From Gammaproteobacteria bacterium (lineage in GTDB: Bacteria > Pseudomonadota > Gammaproteobacteria > HK1): a stretch of 64,000 nt of DNA. The DNA lies in NCBI GenBank assembly GCA_011775625.1, contig JAABYT010000052.1, positions 1 through 64,000 on the forward strand, read 5' to 3'. The position numbers and the translations under genes are program-made. The notes beneath the pieces are model-generated. The model made no database searches. It had not been told where the DNA came from and saw nothing but the letters and a program-made list of their open reading frames with translations. Positions 28,666 to 38,565 of this stretch are shown here, piece by piece (positions within the stretch are counted from its first letter, which is position 1; every line of letters starts with the position of its first letter).

Positions 28666-29274
28666 ATGGACAATGCGGAGATGATTGCCGGTGTCGACGA
28701 GGCAGGACGTGGCCCCCTGGCAGGGCCGGTGGTGGCTGCCGCGGTGATACTCCATCCGTGCAGGGCGATTGCCGGCTTGCGCGATTCGAAGCAGTTGACC
28801 CCGGCCGGGCGAGAGCGGCTCGCTGGAATCATTCGCGAGCGCGCCGTTGCCTGGAGTCTGGGGCGTGTCGAGGCCGACGACATCGACCGTATGAATATTC
28901 TTCAAGCGACGCTGCTGGCGATGGCGCGTGCGGTGGCAGGTCTGCCGACGCTTCCCTCGCAGGTGCTCGTGGACGGCACCCACTGTCCCAGGGTGGCATG
29001 CCGGGTCCAGGCAGTGGTCGGTGGTGACCGGCTGCACGCGTGCATAAGCGCCGCATCCATTCTTGCCAAGGTGACGCGGGATACGGAAATGGTGGCGCTC
29101 GACGCACGCTATCCGCAATACGGCTTCGCGCGCCACAAGGGCTATCCAACTGCAGAGCACCGCCGTGCACTGCGCGAGCACGGGCCCTGTCCGCTGCACC
29201 GGCGCAGCTTTGCGCCGGTGCGTGCCGTCGTCGAAACATGCGCCGCTCACGGTGAAGGAGAATCCGCGCCGTGA
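28666..29274 (+). CDS. rnhB: ribonuclease HII
   Basis: A 202-residue RNase HII that nicks DNA at misincorporated ribonucleotides and degrades RNA-DNA hybrids. The catalytic acidic residues sit in [17 protein letters not shown] (D and E), VLVDGTH (D) and, later, TRDTEM (D). [16 protein letters not shown] and [14 protein letters not shown] are family hallmarks. The location between lpxB and dnaE is standard. Its TGA overlaps the dnaE GTG by four bases. Confidence 0.95.
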   Translation: MDNAEMIAGVDEAGRGPLAGPVVAAAVILHPCRAIAGLRDSKQLTPAGRERLAGIIRERAVAWSLGRVEADDIDRMNILQATLLAMARAVAGLPTLPSQVLVDGTHCPRVACRVQAVVGGDRLHACISAASILAKVTRDTEMVALDARYPQYGFARHKGYPTAEHRRALREHGPCPLHRRSFAPVRAVVETCAAHGEGESAP

Positions 29275-32200
29275 GCCCTTCCTTCGTGCATCTCCATCTT
29301 CACACCGAGTACTCGCTCGTCGATGGGACCGTTCGCATCCCGGCGCTGGTGGAGGCGCTCGGCGAAGCCGGCATGCCGGCGTGTGCCGTCACCGAGCAGA
29401 GCAACGTTTTCTCCTTCGTCAAGTTCTACCGTGCTGCGCAATCGGCCGGCATCAAGCCGATAATCGGAGCGGATCTCTGGCTCGGCGGTGATGGTGCCAC
29501 CGAGCAGCCCTTCCGCCTGGTGGTGCTTTGTCAGAACAACCAAGGATTTCGCTCACTATGCAGGCTGGTCACGTGGAGCTATTCCGAGGGCCAGGGCGGC
29601 GGAGCCCCGACGGTGCGGTGGGAGTGGCTCGAAGAAAACGCCGACGGCCTGATCGCGCTCTCTGCCGGTGTCGCCGGAGATGTCGGCCAGCTGCTGCTCG
29701 CGGAGCGGACACGCGAGGCCGAACGGCGCCTCGAGCGTTGGCTGGCGCTGTTTCCCGAGCGTTATTACATCGAGCTGCAGCGAACGGGTCGTGAAGCGGA
29801 AGAGCTCTGCGTTCAGGCCTCGGTCGACGTCGCCTCGAGGCTCGGTGTCCCCGTGGTCGCCACAAACGATGTCCGATTTCTGCGCGCCGACGATTTCGAG
29901 GCACACGAGGCCCGCGTCTGCATTCATGAAGGAAGGGTGCTCGCCGATTCGCGCCGCCCCCGTGACTACAGCCAGCAGCAGTACCTGCGCACGCCGCAGG
30001 AGATGGCGGCCCTTTTCGAGGATCTTCCGGAAGCGCTGGAGAATTCCGTTGAAATTGCCCGGCGCTGCAGCCTCGAGCTCGAGCTCGGAAGGGATCTTCT
30101 GCCCGAGTTTCCCCTGCCCGAGGGCACGGCCCTCGACGACCACCTCGTCGTCGAGTCCCGGGCAGGCCTGTCAAAGCGTCTGCGCCGGGACATGCGTGCC
30201 TGCCCGGAGCCGGCCGGGGACGGGCGTAGCGAGTACGAGCAGCGTCTCCAGCTCGAGCTCGACATCATCACCAAGATGGGCTTCTCGGGCTACTTCCTCA
30301 TCGTCGCCGACTTCGTTCGCTGGGCTCGTGCGCACGCTATCCCCGTGGGACCCGGCAGAGGATCCGGCACTGGCTCACTGGTCGCCTATTCGCTCGGTAT
30401 CACCGATCTGGACCCGATTGAATATGAGCTGCTGTTCGAGCGCTTCCTGAATCCGGAGCGAATATCGTTGCCGGATTTCGACATCGATTTCTGCATGAAT
30501 GGTCGGGACAAGGTCATCGATTACGTGGTCAAGCGCTACGGATCCGGCGAGGAGCACGGAGAGTGCGTTGCCCAGATCGTCACTTTCGGCAGCATGGCGG
30601 CGAAGGCCGTGGTGAGAGATGCAGGCAGAGTCCTCGGCTACCCGTACGGTTACGTGGATCAGCTTGCCAACCTGATTCCGAATGAGCTCGGAATCACTCT
30701 CGAGCGAGCACTGTCCGAGGAGCCGTTGCAGAGCCGGTACCGGGACGAGGAAGACGTGCGCAATGTCATGGACCTCGCGCGCAAGCTCGAAGGATTGGCC
30801 CGAAACGTCGGTCTTCACGCTGCCGGGGTCGTGATTGCACCATCGACGTTGACGAACTTCATGCCCCTGTATTGTGAGCGGGGCTCGAGCACACTGGTCA
30901 CCCAACTCGACAAAAACGACGTCGAGGCAATGGGTCTGGTCAAATTCGATTTTCTCGGACTGCGCACCTTGACGATCATCGACAGTGCTTTGCGCACCAT
31001 CAACGAGCGTCGTCGGGTGGCGCAGCAGGATCCGATCGAAATCAGCGCCATCGCGACAGATGATACGGCGACCTTCGAGCTCATCAAGTCCGGCGCGACC
31101 ACGGCGGTTTTTCAGCTCGAATCGCGAGGTATGAAAGATCTGATTCGCCGCCTGCAGCCGGATCGATTCGCCGATATCGTCGCCCTGGTGGCGCTTTTCC
31201 GCCCGGGACCTCTGCAGTCGGGCATGGTGGACGATTTCATCAACCGCAAGCAGGGGCGGGCGTCCGTGGAGTATCTGCATCCAGATCTCGCGCATGTTCT
31301 CGAACCGACGTACGGCGTGATTCTCTATCAGGAGCAGGTGATGCAAATCGCGCAGGTGCTGGCCGGATACACGCTCGGAGGCGCCGATATCCTGCGCAGT
31401 GCCATGGGCAAGAAAAAACCCGAGGAGATGGCCAAGCAGCGCGAGGTCTTCGTGGAGGGTGCGACCGCGCGCGGCGTCGACAAGGGGTCTGCCACCTATA
31501 TTTTTGATCTCATGGAGAAATTCGCCGGTTATGGCTTCAACAAAGCTCATTCCACCGGCTATGCGTTGATCACCTATCAAACCGCCTGGCTCAAGGCGCA
31601 CTATCCAGCAGCGTTCATGGCAGCGGTTCTTTCTGCAGACATGGACAACACGGACAAAGTCGTCACCTTGATTGACGAGAGCCGCGCGATCGGCCTCAGT
31701 GTGGAGCCGCCCGATATCAATGCGTGCGCCTTTGCGTTCACGGCCGAAGGGGAGGAGACAATTCGCTATGGTCTCGGCGCGATCAAAGGCGCCGGTGAGT
31801 CTGCGATTGAATCGATTATCGCGGAGCGGGACGCTGGCGGCCCGTTCAGGGATCTCTTCGATTTCTGTCGGCGGGTAGATACACGCAGGGCGAATCGCAG
31901 AGTTATCGAGGCGCTCATCCGCTCGGGGGCGCTCGACGATCTAGGACCCGGCCGTTCGTCCATGATGGCGTCACTGACCCTTGCATTACAGACGGCCGAG
32001 CAGCACGGTCGTGACATATCGACAGGCCAGAACGATCTTTTCGGCGGCGCGGCTATTGTCGGGGAGCAGGAGAATCGATTCAGCGATGCACCCGAGTGGA
32101 GCGACGAGGAGCGCCTGGCGGGTGAGAAGATGTCACTCGGGTTGTATCTCTCGGGACATCCAATAACGCCGTTCGAGACCGAGCTGGATCGGTTCACCAG

Positions 32201-32738
32201 CGTTCGCTTGTCCGATCTGCGGCCGAAGTCCGGGGAGATTCAGATTGTCGCGGGGATGGTTGTCGGTATACGGAAGCTGAACAGCCGTGCCGGACGTATG
32301 GCGGTAATCACCATCGACGATCGCACCGCGCGCATGGATGCCGTGATCTATTCCGATCTTTTCAGCACGCACCACGATCTGCTCGTCAAAGACAAACTCC
32401 TGGTGCTCGAGGGCGAGGTGAGCGTCGACGATTTCACCGGGGGGGCATCGATGACGGTGCAGAAGGTCAGCGATTTGGACGGCGCCCGTGAGACATTCGC
32501 ACGCAACGTGGTGATCCGGCTCGCCGCGGAGCGTGTCGGCAATGGTTTGCTCGACGAGATACGCGACGTCGTGCGTGTTCACCAGCATGGACAAACCCTG
32601 CTGTGCATCGATTATGCCCGTCCGGGCGCCAGCGTCCGACTGCCTCTCGGGGATGACTGGCGCGTTCACCCGACCCAGGAACTGCTGCGGAGCCTTGCCG
32701 AGATCGTGGGCCCGGAGAGCATCGACGTGGAATACTGA
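29271..32738 (+). CDS. dnaE: DNA polymerase III alpha subunit
   Basis: The 1155-residue replicative polymerase. An N-terminal PHP domain ([15 protein letters not shown]) is followed by the C-family polymerase core with [16 protein letters not shown] and the catalytic aspartates in [35 protein letters not shown] and [17 protein letters not shown] belong to the fingers. Near the C-terminus come an OB fold ([20 protein letters not shown]) and the tau-binding tail. It starts at GTG 29271 in a GTGA overlap with rnhB, so the two are translationally coupled. Length is within the family range. Confidence 0.97.
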   Translation: MSPSFVHLHLHTEYSLVDGTVRIPALVEALGEAGMPACAVTEQSNVFSFVKFYRAAQSAGIKPIIGADLWLGGDGATEQPFRLVVLCQNNQGFRSLCRLVTWSYSEGQGGGAPTVRWEWLEENADGLIALSAGVAGDVGQLLLAERTREAERRLERWLALFPERYYIELQRTGREAEELCVQASVDVASRLGVPVVATNDVRFLRADDFEAHEARVCIHEGRVLADSRRPRDYSQQQYLRTPQEMAALFEDLPEALENSVEIARRCSLELELGRDLLPEFPLPEGTALDDHLVVESRAGLSKRLRRDMRACPEPAGDGRSEYEQRLQLELDIITKMGFSGYFLIVADFVRWARAHAIPVGPGRGSGTGSLVAYSLGITDLDPIEYELLFERFLNPERISLPDFDIDFCMNGRDKVIDYVVKRYGSGEEHGECVAQIVTFGSMAAKAVVRDAGRVLGYPYGYVDQLANLIPNELGITLERALSEEPLQSRYRDEEDVRNVMDLARKLEGLARNVGLHAAGVVIAPSTLTNFMPLYCERGSSTLVTQLDKNDVEAMGLVKFDFLGLRTLTIIDSALRTINERRRVAQQDPIEISAIATDDTATFELIKSGATTAVFQLESRGMKDLIRRLQPDRFADIVALVALFRPGPLQSGMVDDFINRKQGRASVEYLHPDLAHVLEPTYGVILYQEQVMQIAQVLAGYTLGGADILRSAMGKKKPEEMAKQREVFVEGATARGVDKGSATYIFDLMEKFAGYGFNKAHSTGYALITYQTAWLKAHYPAAFMAAVLSADMDNTDKVVTLIDESRAIGLSVEPPDINACAFAFTAEGEETIRYGLGAIKGAGESAIESIIAERDAGGPFRDLFDFCRRVDTRRANRRVIEALIRSGALDDLGPGRSSMMASLTLALQTAEQHGRDISTGQNDLFGGAAIVGEQENRFSDAPEWSDEERLAGEKMSLGLYLSGHPITPFETELDRFTSVRLSDLRPKSGEIQIVAGMVVGIRKLNSRAGRMAVITIDDRTARMDAVIYSDLFSTHHDLLVKDKLLVLEGEVSVDDFTGGASMTVQKVSDLDGARETFARNVVIRLAAERVGNGLLDEIRDVVRVHQHGQTLLCIDYARPGASVRLPLGDDWRVHPTQELLRSLAEIVGPESIDVEY

Positions 32739-32838
32739 GCAGGCGCTTGAAGCCGCTTGCCGGTAGTCTTGCCGCAGGATCTTGTAACTGCGTCGCCGAG
32801 CCGCTAAGTTTTTCTGGGGGCAGGACACATTCGATTCC

Positions 32839-33795
32839 ATGAATCTCAATTTTCTCGAATTCGAACAGCCGATCGCCGATCTCGAGGCGAAAATCGAGGA
32901 GCTGCGCCATGTGGACAGCGACTCGGAACTCAATATCGGCGATGAAATCGACCGTCTCCAGGTGAAAAGCCGGGAGCTCACGAAATCAATATTCTCCAAC
33001 CTGAATGCCTGGCAGATTGCGCAGCTTGCTCGTCATCCACAAAGACCCTACACCCTCGACTACGTGGGAAGAATCCTGACGGAATTCGTAGAGCTGCACG
33101 GTGATCGCAGCTTTGCCGATGATCCGGCGCTCATCGGCGGCATCGGTCGGCTGGACGGCCAACCGGTCATTGTGATCGGGCACCAGAAGGGACGTACGAC
33201 CAAAGAGAAGCTTGATCGGCACTTCGGTATGCCGCGCCCCGAGGGCTACCGAAAGGCTTTGAGGCTCATGCGCATGGGCGAGAAGTTCCGCATGCCGATA
33301 CTGACCTTCATCGACACGCCGGGGGCCTATCCCGGGGTGGGTGCCGAGGAACGTGGTCAGAGTGAGGCCATTGCCCATAATCTTTTGGTCATGGCGCGTC
33401 TGCGAACGCCGGTGGTCTGCGTGGTCATCGGGGAGGGCGGTTCGGGCGGCGCGTTGGCGATCGGTGTCGGCGACCGCGTGTTGATGCTTCAGTACAGCAC
33501 CTATTCGGTTATCTCGCCGGAAGGATGCGCAGCGATTCTGTGGAAAAGCGCCGACAAGGCCGCCGATGCGGCGGAAGCCATGGGAATCACCTCAGCGCGC
33601 CTGAAATCGCTCGACCTCATCGATCGTATTGTCGATGAGCCGCTCGGCGGGGCACACCGGGACGTAGAGGACATGAGCACGCGACTCAAAGCCGTGTTAC
33701 AGGAAGAGCTCGCTGCGCTCGATGGTGTCGACCCTGACAAGCTGGTCGAGATGCGCTACGAGCGTTTGCAGAGCTTTGGTCGCTTTCGTGAGTGA
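32839..33795 (+). CDS. accA: acetyl-CoA carboxylase carboxyltransferase subunit alpha
   Basis: A 318-residue subunit of the acetyl-CoA carboxylase that makes malonyl-CoA. It matches E. coli AccA throughout, from [21 protein letters not shown] to the CoA/biotin-site region [18 protein letters not shown] and [18 protein letters not shown]. The ribosome-binding site is weak and the 100-base gap after dnaE holds no clear promoter. The last eight bases overlap the DUF2203 gene. Its partner accD is not in the window. Confidence 0.96.
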   Translation: MNLNFLEFEQPIADLEAKIEELRHVDSDSELNIGDEIDRLQVKSRELTKSIFSNLNAWQIAQLARHPQRPYTLDYVGRILTEFVELHGDRSFADDPALIGGIGRLDGQPVIVIGHQKGRTTKEKLDRHFGMPRPEGYRKALRLMRMGEKFRMPILTFIDTPGAYPGVGAEERGQSEAIAHNLLVMARLRTPVVCVVIGEGGSGGALAIGVGDRVLMLQYSTYSVISPEGCAAILWKSADKAADAAEAMGITSARLKSLDLIDRIVDEPLGGAHRDVEDMSTRLKAVLQEELAALDGVDPDKLVEMRYERLQSFGRFRE

Positions 33796-34228
33796 CGTTT
33801 CTCACAGGCGTTACTTCAGCGTTGCTGAAGCGAACGCGATGATCGGCGATCTCGAACGTACATTCGCGCGCATGCTGCAAATGAAAGCTCAGGTGCGAAG
33901 CGCATACGCACGCCTCGAGGAGGCAGGCCACGCGCCTGTCGGCGACGACTTCGATTTGGCGCCCGCAGGCGCGGGTCCCGAGGTGGCCAACGACCTTACG
34001 ACCCTCAAGATGCTCATCGATGCCCTCAAGGCCGATGTCGAGGCGCTTCACGATGTCGGCTGTCTGGTCAAGGATATCGATGAGGGTATCGTCGACTGGT
34101 ATGCGAGCAAGGCAGGGCGCGACGTGCTTTTGTGCTGGAAGCTCGGCGAGAAAAAGGTTGCCTACTGGCACGACCCGGACGCCGGATTCGCGGGCCGGCG
34201 TCCTATTTCGGAGCTGCTCGAAGACTGA
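33788..34228 (+). CDS. DUF2203-family protein
   Basis: A 146-residue soluble protein of unknown function. The opening [20 protein letters not shown] and the closing [28 protein letters not shown] and [16 protein letters not shown] blocks are those of DUF2203 proteins, known from widely different bacteria and without an assigned role. The middle is helical. It starts at a GTG (33788) inside the end of accA, so the two are translationally coupled, which hints at co-regulation with fatty-acid synthesis but does not prove it. It converges on the GAF pair. Confidence 0.82.
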   Translation: MSDVSHRRYFSVAEANAMIGDLERTFARMLQMKAQVRSAYARLEEAGHAPVGDDFDLAPAGAGPEVANDLTTLKMLIDALKADVEALHDVGCLVKDIDEGIVDWYASKAGRDVLLCWKLGEKKVAYWHDPDAGFAGRRPISELLED

Positions 34229-34246
34229 CCGCGCCGGGCGGGCGCG

Positions 34247-34855
34247 CTATTTCTCGCCCTGACTCTGCTGAAGAACCGTGAACAGCAGCTCGCCCGCGAA
34301 ACGGCACATGAGTGTGAGAAGCGTCTGATCGCCGACAGTGAAGAGCTTGTCGTCTTTCTTGTTGAGCACCTCGATAACACCCAGCACACGCCCTCCGCCG
34401 ATGATGGGCGCTGCCAGAACCGAGTCGGTCCTGAAACCCAGCTCGCGATCCAGGGCAGGATAGAATCGATCATCGGCCTGAGCATCGTTGACGATCGTCG
34501 CCCGACGATGCTTGGCCACCCAGCCCGCGATTCCCTCGTCCGGTGGCAGCCGCTGCCAGGCGAGCTGCTCTTTCGCGGCCTCGCCATGAGTAATGACGAA
34601 GACCAGCTCGTTGGTATCCTCATCGAGGACGAGAAGGGAGCCGTCGCTGGCATTGATAGTGTGCAGCGCGTTTCCGAGCACATCTGAAAGAAGCTCCATC
34701 AGCTCCGCCTCGGGCAACGGCTGCTCGACGGCCTCCATCAGGTTCTGCATGGAGTCGATAAAAGTTCGCAGTGAGCGGATCTCGGCGCGCAAAGACGCGT
34801 TCTCGGACTCGAGTTGGGCAATCTCGTCTCGAACCTTATCTTGAGAGTCGCTCAT
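34247..34855 (-). CDS. GAF-domain protein A (downstream copy of a tandem pair)
   Basis: A 202-residue cytoplasmic protein. An N-terminal coiled coil of about 45 residues (QDKVRDEIAQLESENASLRA) is followed by a single GAF domain, with SLLVLDEDTNELVFV, DEGIAGWVAKHRRATIVND, FRTDSVLAAPIIGGGRVLGV and LTLMCRFAGELL. There is no output domain. It is clearly paralogous to the gene just upstream, sharing the coiled coil, the GIAGWVA and LTLMCRFAGELL motifs and length. GAF domains bind small ligands or mediate dimerisation; the ligand here is unknown. The ATG at 34855 is preferred to a TTG at 34864. Confidence 0.8.
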   Translation of the reverse strand: MSDSQDKVRDEIAQLESENASLRAEIRSLRTFIDSMQNLMEAVEQPLPEAELMELLSDVLGNALHTINASDGSLLVLDEDTNELVFVITHGEAAKEQLAWQRLPPDEGIAGWVAKHRRATIVNDAQADDRFYPALDRELGFRTDSVLAAPIIGGGRVLGVIEVLNKKDDKLFTVGDQTLLTLMCRFAGELLFTVLQQSQGEK

Positions 34856-34864
34856 GGCTGTCAA

Positions 34865-35506
34865 TTATGCCTGTCCCACGCTTTTCATGCTCTGGGTAAG
34901 TTCGGCCTTCGAGATCGCACGGTTGAGCAGCTCACCGGCGAAACGGCACATGAGCGTCAGCACGGTCAGGTTGCCCGTGCTGAACAGCTGCCCGTTCTGC
35001 TTGTTGATCACCTCGACGACGCCGAGCAGGCGGTTGCCGCCAAGCAGCGGCGCAGCCAGCATCGACGACGTGCGGTAGTCGAGCTCGACGTCCAGCTCGG
35101 CGTAGAATCTTTCGTCGGCGGGCACGTTGTTGACCGCGGCGCCACGTCGATTTTCGGCGACCCAGCCGGCGATACCGCGGCCTGCGGGCAATCGCCGACC
35201 GATCAGATTTGGCCGCGTCGCCTCACCCTGCACCAGCACGAACACCAGCTCGCCGGTTTCCTCGTCGGGAATCAGCAGGGATCCGTCTCTGGCGCCGATG
35301 GCGCGGATCGCGCTCTCGAGCACGCGCGCGAGTAGCCCCAGCGCTTCGGACTCGCCGGTCGGGCTCTCAATCGCCTCGATAAGCGTGACCATGGAGTCCA
35401 TGAACTGGCGAAGCACGTCGGCTTCCTGCTCGAGCTCGAGGTTCTCCTCGCGCAGGGCCTCGAGGCGCTCGAGCCAGTCCTGTTCGCTCAACTGTGTATC
35501 GGTCAT
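34865..35506 (-). CDS. GAF-domain protein B (upstream copy of a tandem pair)
   Basis: A 213-residue protein with an N-terminal coiled coil (ERLEALREENLELEQEADVL) and one GAF domain: SLLIPDEETGELVFVLVQG, AGRGIAGWVAENRRGAAVNN, YRTSSMLAAPLLGGNRLLGV, LTLMCRFAGELL. It lies nine bases upstream of copy A in the same direction, so the pair arose by tandem duplication and is co-transcribed. No kinase, cyclase or DNA-binding domain is attached, so they may act as a heterodimeric sensor on a separate partner. That is inference. Confidence 0.8.
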   Translation of the reverse strand: MTDTQLSEQDWLERLEALREENLELEQEADVLRQFMDSMVTLIEAIESPTGESEALGLLARVLESAIRAIGARDGSLLIPDEETGELVFVLVQGEATRPNLIGRRLPAGRGIAGWVAENRRGAAVNNVPADERFYAELDVELDYRTSSMLAAPLLGGNRLLGVVEVINKQNGQLFSTGNLTVLTLMCRFAGELLNRAISKAELTQSMKSVGQA

Positions 35507-35878
35507 GCGGAAATCTTTGTCCCCGGATAGCGTCTAGGGCGTGCCGTCGGCCGGTCGCAAGCCCCCTGTGGCCGCCGCCGAGCCCCGATGCGACTGGTGC
35601 GATGGTCCCGAAATCAATAGGATAAATCGCATTATGGCGCGCCGATCACCACCCTGTCAGGGGCCTATCCTCCGGACTGTGACCTGCTCCCCGACTTGCG
35701 CCCCGGGACGGGCGCCGGGGCGCGATGATGCAGGCACGCGGCTGCAGAGGGCGCGGGGAGCGTTCCGCCCGGGGCCTTCGCGGCCGGGTTGCGCGCAGCC
35801 GGGGCCGCCCCCCTCAGCCGGGCCGCGCGCTGCAACGCCTGCGGCCGGTCGCGGGCCCGTGTGCGGGCACCGACGGGC
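35507..35878. other. divergent intergenic region between GAF pair and ppsR
   Basis: No gene is supported in these 372 bases. A short AT-rich island (35610-35636, AAATCAATAGGATAAATCGC) in otherwise very G+C-rich sequence is the likeliest promoter site, but I find no good -35/-10 pair on either strand. A small palindrome CCCTGTCAGGG lies at about 35652. From 35695 to 35878 the sequence is extremely G+C-rich with many self-complementary runs and would make a highly structured ppsR leader. Confidence 0.4.
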
Positions 35879-36697
35879 ATGAAACGCAGCATTTTTTTCG
35901 TCTCCGACAGCACCGGCATCACCGCCGAGACCCTGGGTCACGCGCTGCTGAGCCAGTTCGAGGCGCTCGAGTACGACCAGACGACAATCCCCTTCGTCGT
36001 CGGCGAGACCGAGGCTCGCGCGGCGGTGCGTCGCATCGATGACGCGGCCGAGGCGGGCGCCGGTCGACCCATCGTTTTCAGCACCCTCGTCAATCCGGAT
36101 CTGAACGAGATCCTGCGCGAGAGCGATGCGCTCGTTGTGGATTTCTTCAGCGCCTTCGTGCGGCCGCTGGAGATCGAGTTCAACCGCGGCTCGTCCCACG
36201 CGACCGGGCGTTTCCATGGGCTCGTCGACCGCGCCTCCTATGACGGCAGAATCGATGCCATGGACTACGCGCTCGACCACGACGACGGTGGCGGCATACG
36301 ACACTATCATGATGCGGATGTCGTCCTCGTTGGGGTGTCTCGGTCGGGCAAGACGCCGACTTGCGTGTATCTCGCGCTCCAGTTCGGCATTCGCGCGGCC
36401 AACTATCCGTTGACCGAGGAGGATCTCGATGCCGGCAATCTTCCCGACATGCTCGCTCCCCACAGGGAGCGACTCTTCGGCCTGACCATCGTTCCCGAGC
36501 GGCTGCGGCAGATTCGCAGCGAGCGGCGACCCAACAGTCGCTATGCATCGCTCAACCGGTGTCGCAAGGAAGTCGCCGATGCGGAGTCCATTTTCAGGCG
36601 CGAAGGCGTTCGTTTCATCGATACCAGCGGCAGCTCGATAGAGGAAATCGCATCGAAGATTCTCCAGTCCACCGGGCTCACGCGGCGGGCATTTTGA
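35879..36697 (+). CDS. ppsR: phosphoenolpyruvate synthase regulatory protein (bifunctional kinase/phosphorylase)
   Basis: A 272-residue DUF299 protein that inactivates PEP synthase by ADP-dependent phosphorylation and reactivates it by phosphorolysis. The start MKRSIFFVSDSTGITAETLG, the P-loop-like VGVSRSGKTPTCVYLA, and NYPLTEEDL with GLTIVPERLRQIR are family signatures. The family also includes pyruvate,phosphate dikinase regulators; proteobacterial context favours the PEP synthase type. ppsA is not nearby. The ATG at 35879 is the conserved start although its ribosome-binding site is poor. Confidence 0.92.
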   Translation: MKRSIFFVSDSTGITAETLGHALLSQFEALEYDQTTIPFVVGETEARAAVRRIDDAAEAGAGRPIVFSTLVNPDLNEILRESDALVVDFFSAFVRPLEIEFNRGSSHATGRFHGLVDRASYDGRIDAMDYALDHDDGGGIRHYHDADVVLVGVSRSGKTPTCVYLALQFGIRAANYPLTEEDLDAGNLPDMLAPHRERLFGLTIVPERLRQIRSERRPNSRYASLNRCRKEVADAESIFRREGVRFIDTSGSSIEEIASKILQSTGLTRRAF

Positions 36698-36723
36698 GCG
36701 CTGCCGCACGCCCGGGCGGTGAA

Positions 36724-38094
36724 GTGAACCCGCGGGCCACGCACGCCCCAGGCGGCGCCTTCTCTCCGGCGGCCCTCGCCGAGTCCCTCGCGCGGCTGCC
36801 GGCGATGCGACGTATCATCGTTGCGTACAGCGGCGGCGCCGATTCGCTGGCCCTGCTGCACGCCATGTGCGCGCTGCGCGAGCGGCTTGCGCCCACGGAG
36901 CTTTCGGCTGTGCACGTGCACCACGGCCTGCACGACCAGGCCGACGAATGGCTGGACGGTTGCGCACGCGCGTGCACCGCGCTCGACGTGTCACTCGAGG
37001 TCATTCGTGTCGATGCCGCCGCTGACACCGGTGAGAGTCCGGAGGCAGCGGCCCGGCAGGCACGCTACGAGGCTCTGGAGAAGCTTCCCGGTGTGGACGA
37101 AGCGGTGTGCACCGCGCATCACCAGCGCGACCAGGCCGAGACCGTGCTGCTTCAGCTGCTTCGAGGCGCCGGAGCAGCCGGGCTGGCGGCGATGCCGGCG
37201 CTCGCTCCGCTCGGGCGCGGCTGGCTCGTGCGCCCGCTGCTAGACACGTGCCCGCGCGCCCTGCGCGACTATCTGGTGCGAAACGGTGTGGAGTGGAGCG
37301 AAGACCCGAGCAACGCGGATCGGCGCTTCGATCGCAATTATCTGCGCCACGAGGTCTTTCCGCTGCTCGAGAGACGCTGGCCCGGGGTGCACCGAACACT
37401 GGCGCGTGCCGCGGCTCACCAGGCCGACAGCGTCGCGCTCGCGGCGGATCTGGCGGAGCTCGACGTGCACGACGCCCGGGGCCGTGCGCCCGGGACGCTG
37501 TCGGCCGGCGGTCTCCTGCGGCTGTCGCCGCCCCGCGCGCGTAACCTGCTGCGTTTTTGGCTCTCGGAGCGGGGGCTTTCGGCGCCGACTGCGGCCCATC
37601 TGGAGCGGATCCTCACCGAGCTGGTAGGAGCCCGCGAGGACGCCGAGCCTCTGGTCTGCTGGCCGGGCGCCGAGGTGCGCCGCTATCGTGACGACGTCCA
37701 CGCCGGGCCTGCGATGCCCGCGCACGATGGGTCGTGGGTCGTGGCCTGGAATCCCGGCGACCCGCTCGAGCTGCCCCTCGGCCGTCTCGAGGCCGTCAGC
37801 GTCGAAGGCCGCGGCCTCGACGTGGAACGCTGCCGGGGCGCGCGCGTCGAGGTGCGCTTCCGGCAGGGAGGCGAGCGTTTTCAGCCTGCCGGCCGTGCGC
37901 ACTCCACGTCGCTCAAGAAACTGCTTCAGGAGAGCGGCGTGCCGCCCTGGCTACGGGAGCGAATTCCACTCGTCTACGTCGACGACGCGCTTGCCGCGGT
38001 TGCGGGGCTTTGGGTCGCACGGACTTTCGCGGCCGCCGAGGGCAGGCCCGGATGGGTGCTAACATGGAGCGTGCTCGCCGGGCATCGGGCCTGA
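36724..38094 (+). CDS. tilS: tRNA(Ile)-lysidine synthetase
   Basis: A 456-residue enzyme that attaches lysine to C34 of tRNA-Ile(CAU), letting it read AUA. The PP-loop motif IVAYSGGADSLALLHAM, the HHGLHDQADEW helix, CTAHHQRDQAETVLLQLLRG, RPLLD, and WSEDPSNADRRFDRNYLRHEV are diagnostic. A C-terminal TilS substrate-binding domain (GERFQPAGRAHSTSLKKLLQE) completes it. The GTG at 36724 has GGGCGGTGAA upstream. In many relatives tilS follows accA directly; here about 2.9 kb of other genes intervene. Confidence 0.94.
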   Translation: MNPRATHAPGGAFSPAALAESLARLPAMRRIIVAYSGGADSLALLHAMCALRERLAPTELSAVHVHHGLHDQADEWLDGCARACTALDVSLEVIRVDAAADTGESPEAAARQARYEALEKLPGVDEAVCTAHHQRDQAETVLLQLLRGAGAAGLAAMPALAPLGRGWLVRPLLDTCPRALRDYLVRNGVEWSEDPSNADRRFDRNYLRHEVFPLLERRWPGVHRTLARAAAHQADSVALAADLAELDVHDARGRAPGTLSAGGLLRLSPPRARNLLRFWLSERGLSAPTAAHLERILTELVGAREDAEPLVCWPGAEVRRYRDDVHAGPAMPAHDGSWVVAWNPGDPLELPLGRLEAVSVEGRGLDVERCRGARVEVRFRQGGERFQPAGRAHSTSLKKLLQESGVPPWLRERIPLVYVDDALAAVAGLWVARTFAAAEGRPGWVLTWSVLAGHRA

Positions 38095-38127
38095 AACCAA
38101 TTGCCGCGCAGGCGGGTCAAATAACGT

Positions 38128-38538
38128 ATGGCGTTCGACGAAAATATCGCCCCCGACGTCGATTCGGTGCTGACCGCGACGGCGCTGCTCGACATCACCG
38201 AGTGGGATTTCTTCAATCTCGCTTACAACCGCTGGCACGGTGAGCCGGCCGCGGAGGGGATCATGGAGCCGATATTCGCCGCCTACATGTTTGACGACAT
38301 TGTGCCCCCGTGGGCCCGTCACTTCTCGCGTCTGGTGGAGCGTCTTTACCGCCGCGGCGTGCTCGATCGGGCCGCGCTCGGCGTCGAGCGCCTGCCTTCC
38401 AGTGCCCAGATGGTCGGGCGCGGCATGCGCTACAGTGTCCTCATCGCCGCGATTCTCACCGCGCTCATCGTAGTGGCCGAGTTTCTGGCCCAGATCGTCA
38501 AGATCGGGGAGCGCTGCTTTTTTCCGCCCTGTTACTGA
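38128..38538 (+). CDS. small single-pass membrane protein of unknown function
   Basis: A 136-residue protein I do not recognise. The N-terminal 100 residues are soluble, rich in aromatic and acidic residues (LLDITEWDFFNLAYNRWHG). A basic turn is followed by one hydrophobic segment at about 103-126, then IGERCFFPPCY with two cysteines at the very end. It starts 33 bases after tilS in the same direction. Codon bias toward G/C at third positions resembles the neighbours, supporting real coding. It could be a tail-anchored protein with the soluble part in the cytoplasm. Confidence 0.6.
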   Translation: MAFDENIAPDVDSVLTATALLDITEWDFFNLAYNRWHGEPAAEGIMEPIFAAYMFDDIVPPWARHFSRLVERLYRRGVLDRAALGVERLPSSAQMVGRGMRYSVLIAAILTALIVVAEFLAQIVKIGERCFFPPCY

Positions 38539-38565
38539 CGCGCCCCGCCTGCGCGTGCACCGCGA

